Assembly: GCA_947374225.1 (NCBI GenBank)
Contig: CANCAY010000003.1
Location: forward strand, 107,348 to 171,347
Length of the DNA stretch: 64,000 bases
Direction of reading: 5' to 3'
Origin: Chitinophagaceae bacterium
GTDB taxonomy: Bacteria > Bacteroidota > Bacteroidia > Chitinophagales > Chitinophagaceae
Below, piece after piece: positions 63,151 through 64,000 of the stretch (its first letter is position 1; each line of letters opens with the position of its first letter). The translations under genes were made by a program, and so were the position numbers. The notes under the pieces were generated by a model that was not told the origin of the DNA, did no database searches, and saw only the letters and a program-made list of their open reading frames with translations.

Positions 63151-64000
63151 TGAATTGCTTTTAGTTCTTCTATATAAATTCTTTCATTGGAAAGTCTAGG
63201 CACTTTGTGTTGCCCTCCCAATTTACCTTTTTGCTTAAGCCATTCATGAAAACAGCCTTTTTTAACGGCTGTCACTTTGGGCAAACTTAGTGCAATATTT
63301 TTATGACGCTTTGCTTCATAATCACTATTTAAAGCTTGTAGGTTTTTATCTAATTCAACCGTGAAAGCATCCATATTAATTGGGTTTTCTTCAAACTCAA
63401 TTAACCATTCATGGGCCCCTGAATTATTATCAGACATATAGATAGGTGCAGCGGTATATTCTTTTAGTATTAAGCCAAATGTAGCACAGGCTTGGCTTAT
63501 GGCGTTGTCGCTATTGTCTGCAATTACTTCTTCTCCAAAAGCGTTCATGAATTGTTTAAGGCGTCCACTTACTTTTATTTTAAAAGGGAACTTGTTTACA
63601 AATTGAATAGTATCCCCAACCAGGTATCTCCATAAGCCACCATTGGTACTAATAACAATTGCATAGTTTTTACCAATATCTACTTTATCTAATCCAATAG
63701 TTATTGGTGATTCTTTTCCATATTCTTCCACCGGCATGAATTCATAAAAAATGCCATGTTGTAATAATAATAACATCCCTTCTTCCTCTAAATTATTTTG
63801 TGCTGCAAAAAAACCTTCACTAGCATTATATATTTCTAGGTATTTACAACCAGGGCCAATAATTTTTTCGAATTGTGCTTTATAAGGTGTGAAAGAAACG
63901 CCGCCATGAATATATAATTCAAAATCGGGCCATACTTCTTTAATGGTTTGCTTTCCTGTAATTTCTAGAATACGATTTAATAAAACTAGGGTCCAGGTAG
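63135..64000 (-). CDS. GH3 auxin-responsive-promoter family protein, copy 2, N-terminus cut by window edge
   Basis: The frame is open through the window end, giving 287 C-terminal residues. It reads WPDFELYIHGGVSFTP, EGFFAAQNNLEEEGMLLLL, YAIVISTNGGLWRYLVGDTIQF, VSGRLKQFMNAFGEEVI and KGKLGGQHKVPRLSN, matching copy 1 at 38879 block for block. The ATG at 63776 is an internal Met, not the start. Function is unknown, as for the other copy. Confidence 0.9.
   Translation of the reverse strand, partial: TWTLVLLNRILEITGKQTIKEVWPDFELYIHGGVSFTPYKAQFEKIIGPGCKYLEIYNASEGFFAAQNNLEEEGMLLLLQHGIFYEFMPVEEYGKESPITIGLDKVDIGKNYAIVISTNGGLWRYLVGDTIQFVNKFPFKIKVSGRLKQFMNAFGEEVIADNSDNAISQACATFGLILKEYTAAPIYMSDNNSGAHEWLIEFEENPINMDAFTVELDKNLQALNSDYEAKRHKNIALSLPKVTAVKKGCFHEWLKQKGKLGGQHKVPRLSNERIYIEELKAIHLQQK

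Noticed and set aside
1..64000. CRISPR array, insertion sequences, prophage or plasmid genes
   Set aside because: I found no regularly spaced direct repeats, transposase, integrase, terminase or replication-initiator genes; the ORF6N remnant and XRE gene alone do not make a mobile element.

Overview
The window looks like core chromosome of a low-GC Bacteroidota, most plausibly a member of the Chitinophagaceae. The evidence is as follows. Many genes are typical of that group (DUF1800/DUF1501 pair, DUF6526, DUF2480, DUF5690, GH3-family proteins, short adenylate kinase, MnmH). One protein carries a T9SS type A sorting domain. The promoter -7 boxes match TAnnTTTG (often TATCTTTG), ribosome binding sites are weak or absent, and TTA/AAA codons dominate. 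The taxonomic assignment is inference from gene content. I see no insertion sequence, prophage, integron, plasmid gene or CRISPR array.

Layout. 1-9.5 kb: a truncated BNR/sortilin-like secreted protein, a secreted serine hydrolase, DUF6526, the DUF1800-DUF1501 operon, a small membrane protein, a metallophosphoesterase, a decayed ORF6N gene and a GNAT gene, ending at tRNA-Phe. 9.6-16 kb: an uncharacterised 91-aa gene facing an XRE regulator across a perfect palindrome, an EamA transporter, asnS, rho, nadD, a lone feoA, and ybeY. 15.9-16.06 kb: two perfect parS palindromes just before mnmG, one of them extended to 34 bp. 18-28 kb: two secreted amidohydrolase-family proteins, polA, DUF2480 and ppiD. 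28.2-29.0 kb: a very AT-rich 0.8-kb gene-free stretch before recA. 29-40 kb: recA, acyltransferase, mgsA, M28 peptidase, uvrB, pnuC plus NR kinase, then on the other strand mtgA, an exported protein, a LysE exporter and a GH3 protein. 40-50 kb: suhB-like, thiL, nagA, nitrilase, recX, dnaN, sterol desaturase-like, and a kdsB-MFS-kdnB cluster. 50-64 kb: nfu, uvrD, OmpA lipoprotein, acyltransferase, mnmH, glycosyltransferase, DUF5690, msrB, adk, a PgsA-PgpA fusion overlapping an LtaS-like transferase, fabG and a second (truncated) GH3 protein.

How genes work together. KdsB plus KdnB points to 8-amino-Kdo in the lipopolysaccharide core. PnuC plus the NadR-type kinase is a nicotinamide riboside salvage module, and nadD lies in the same window. 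The PgsA-PgpA fusion makes phosphatidylglycerol in one polypeptide and overlaps a gene for a membrane phosphoglycerol-transferase-like enzyme that could use that lipid. DNA repair and replication genes (polA, recA, recX, uvrB, uvrD, dnaN) are frequent but scattered.

Most of the window is ordinary. The observations I would follow first are the PgsA-PgpA fusion with its LtaS-like partner, the short hairpin repeat found both beside parS and inside the nitrilase gene with a compensatory base change, the parS pair with the nearby AT-rich region as origin-proximal markers, and the KdnB cluster. No wholly new system can be claimed from sequence alone.
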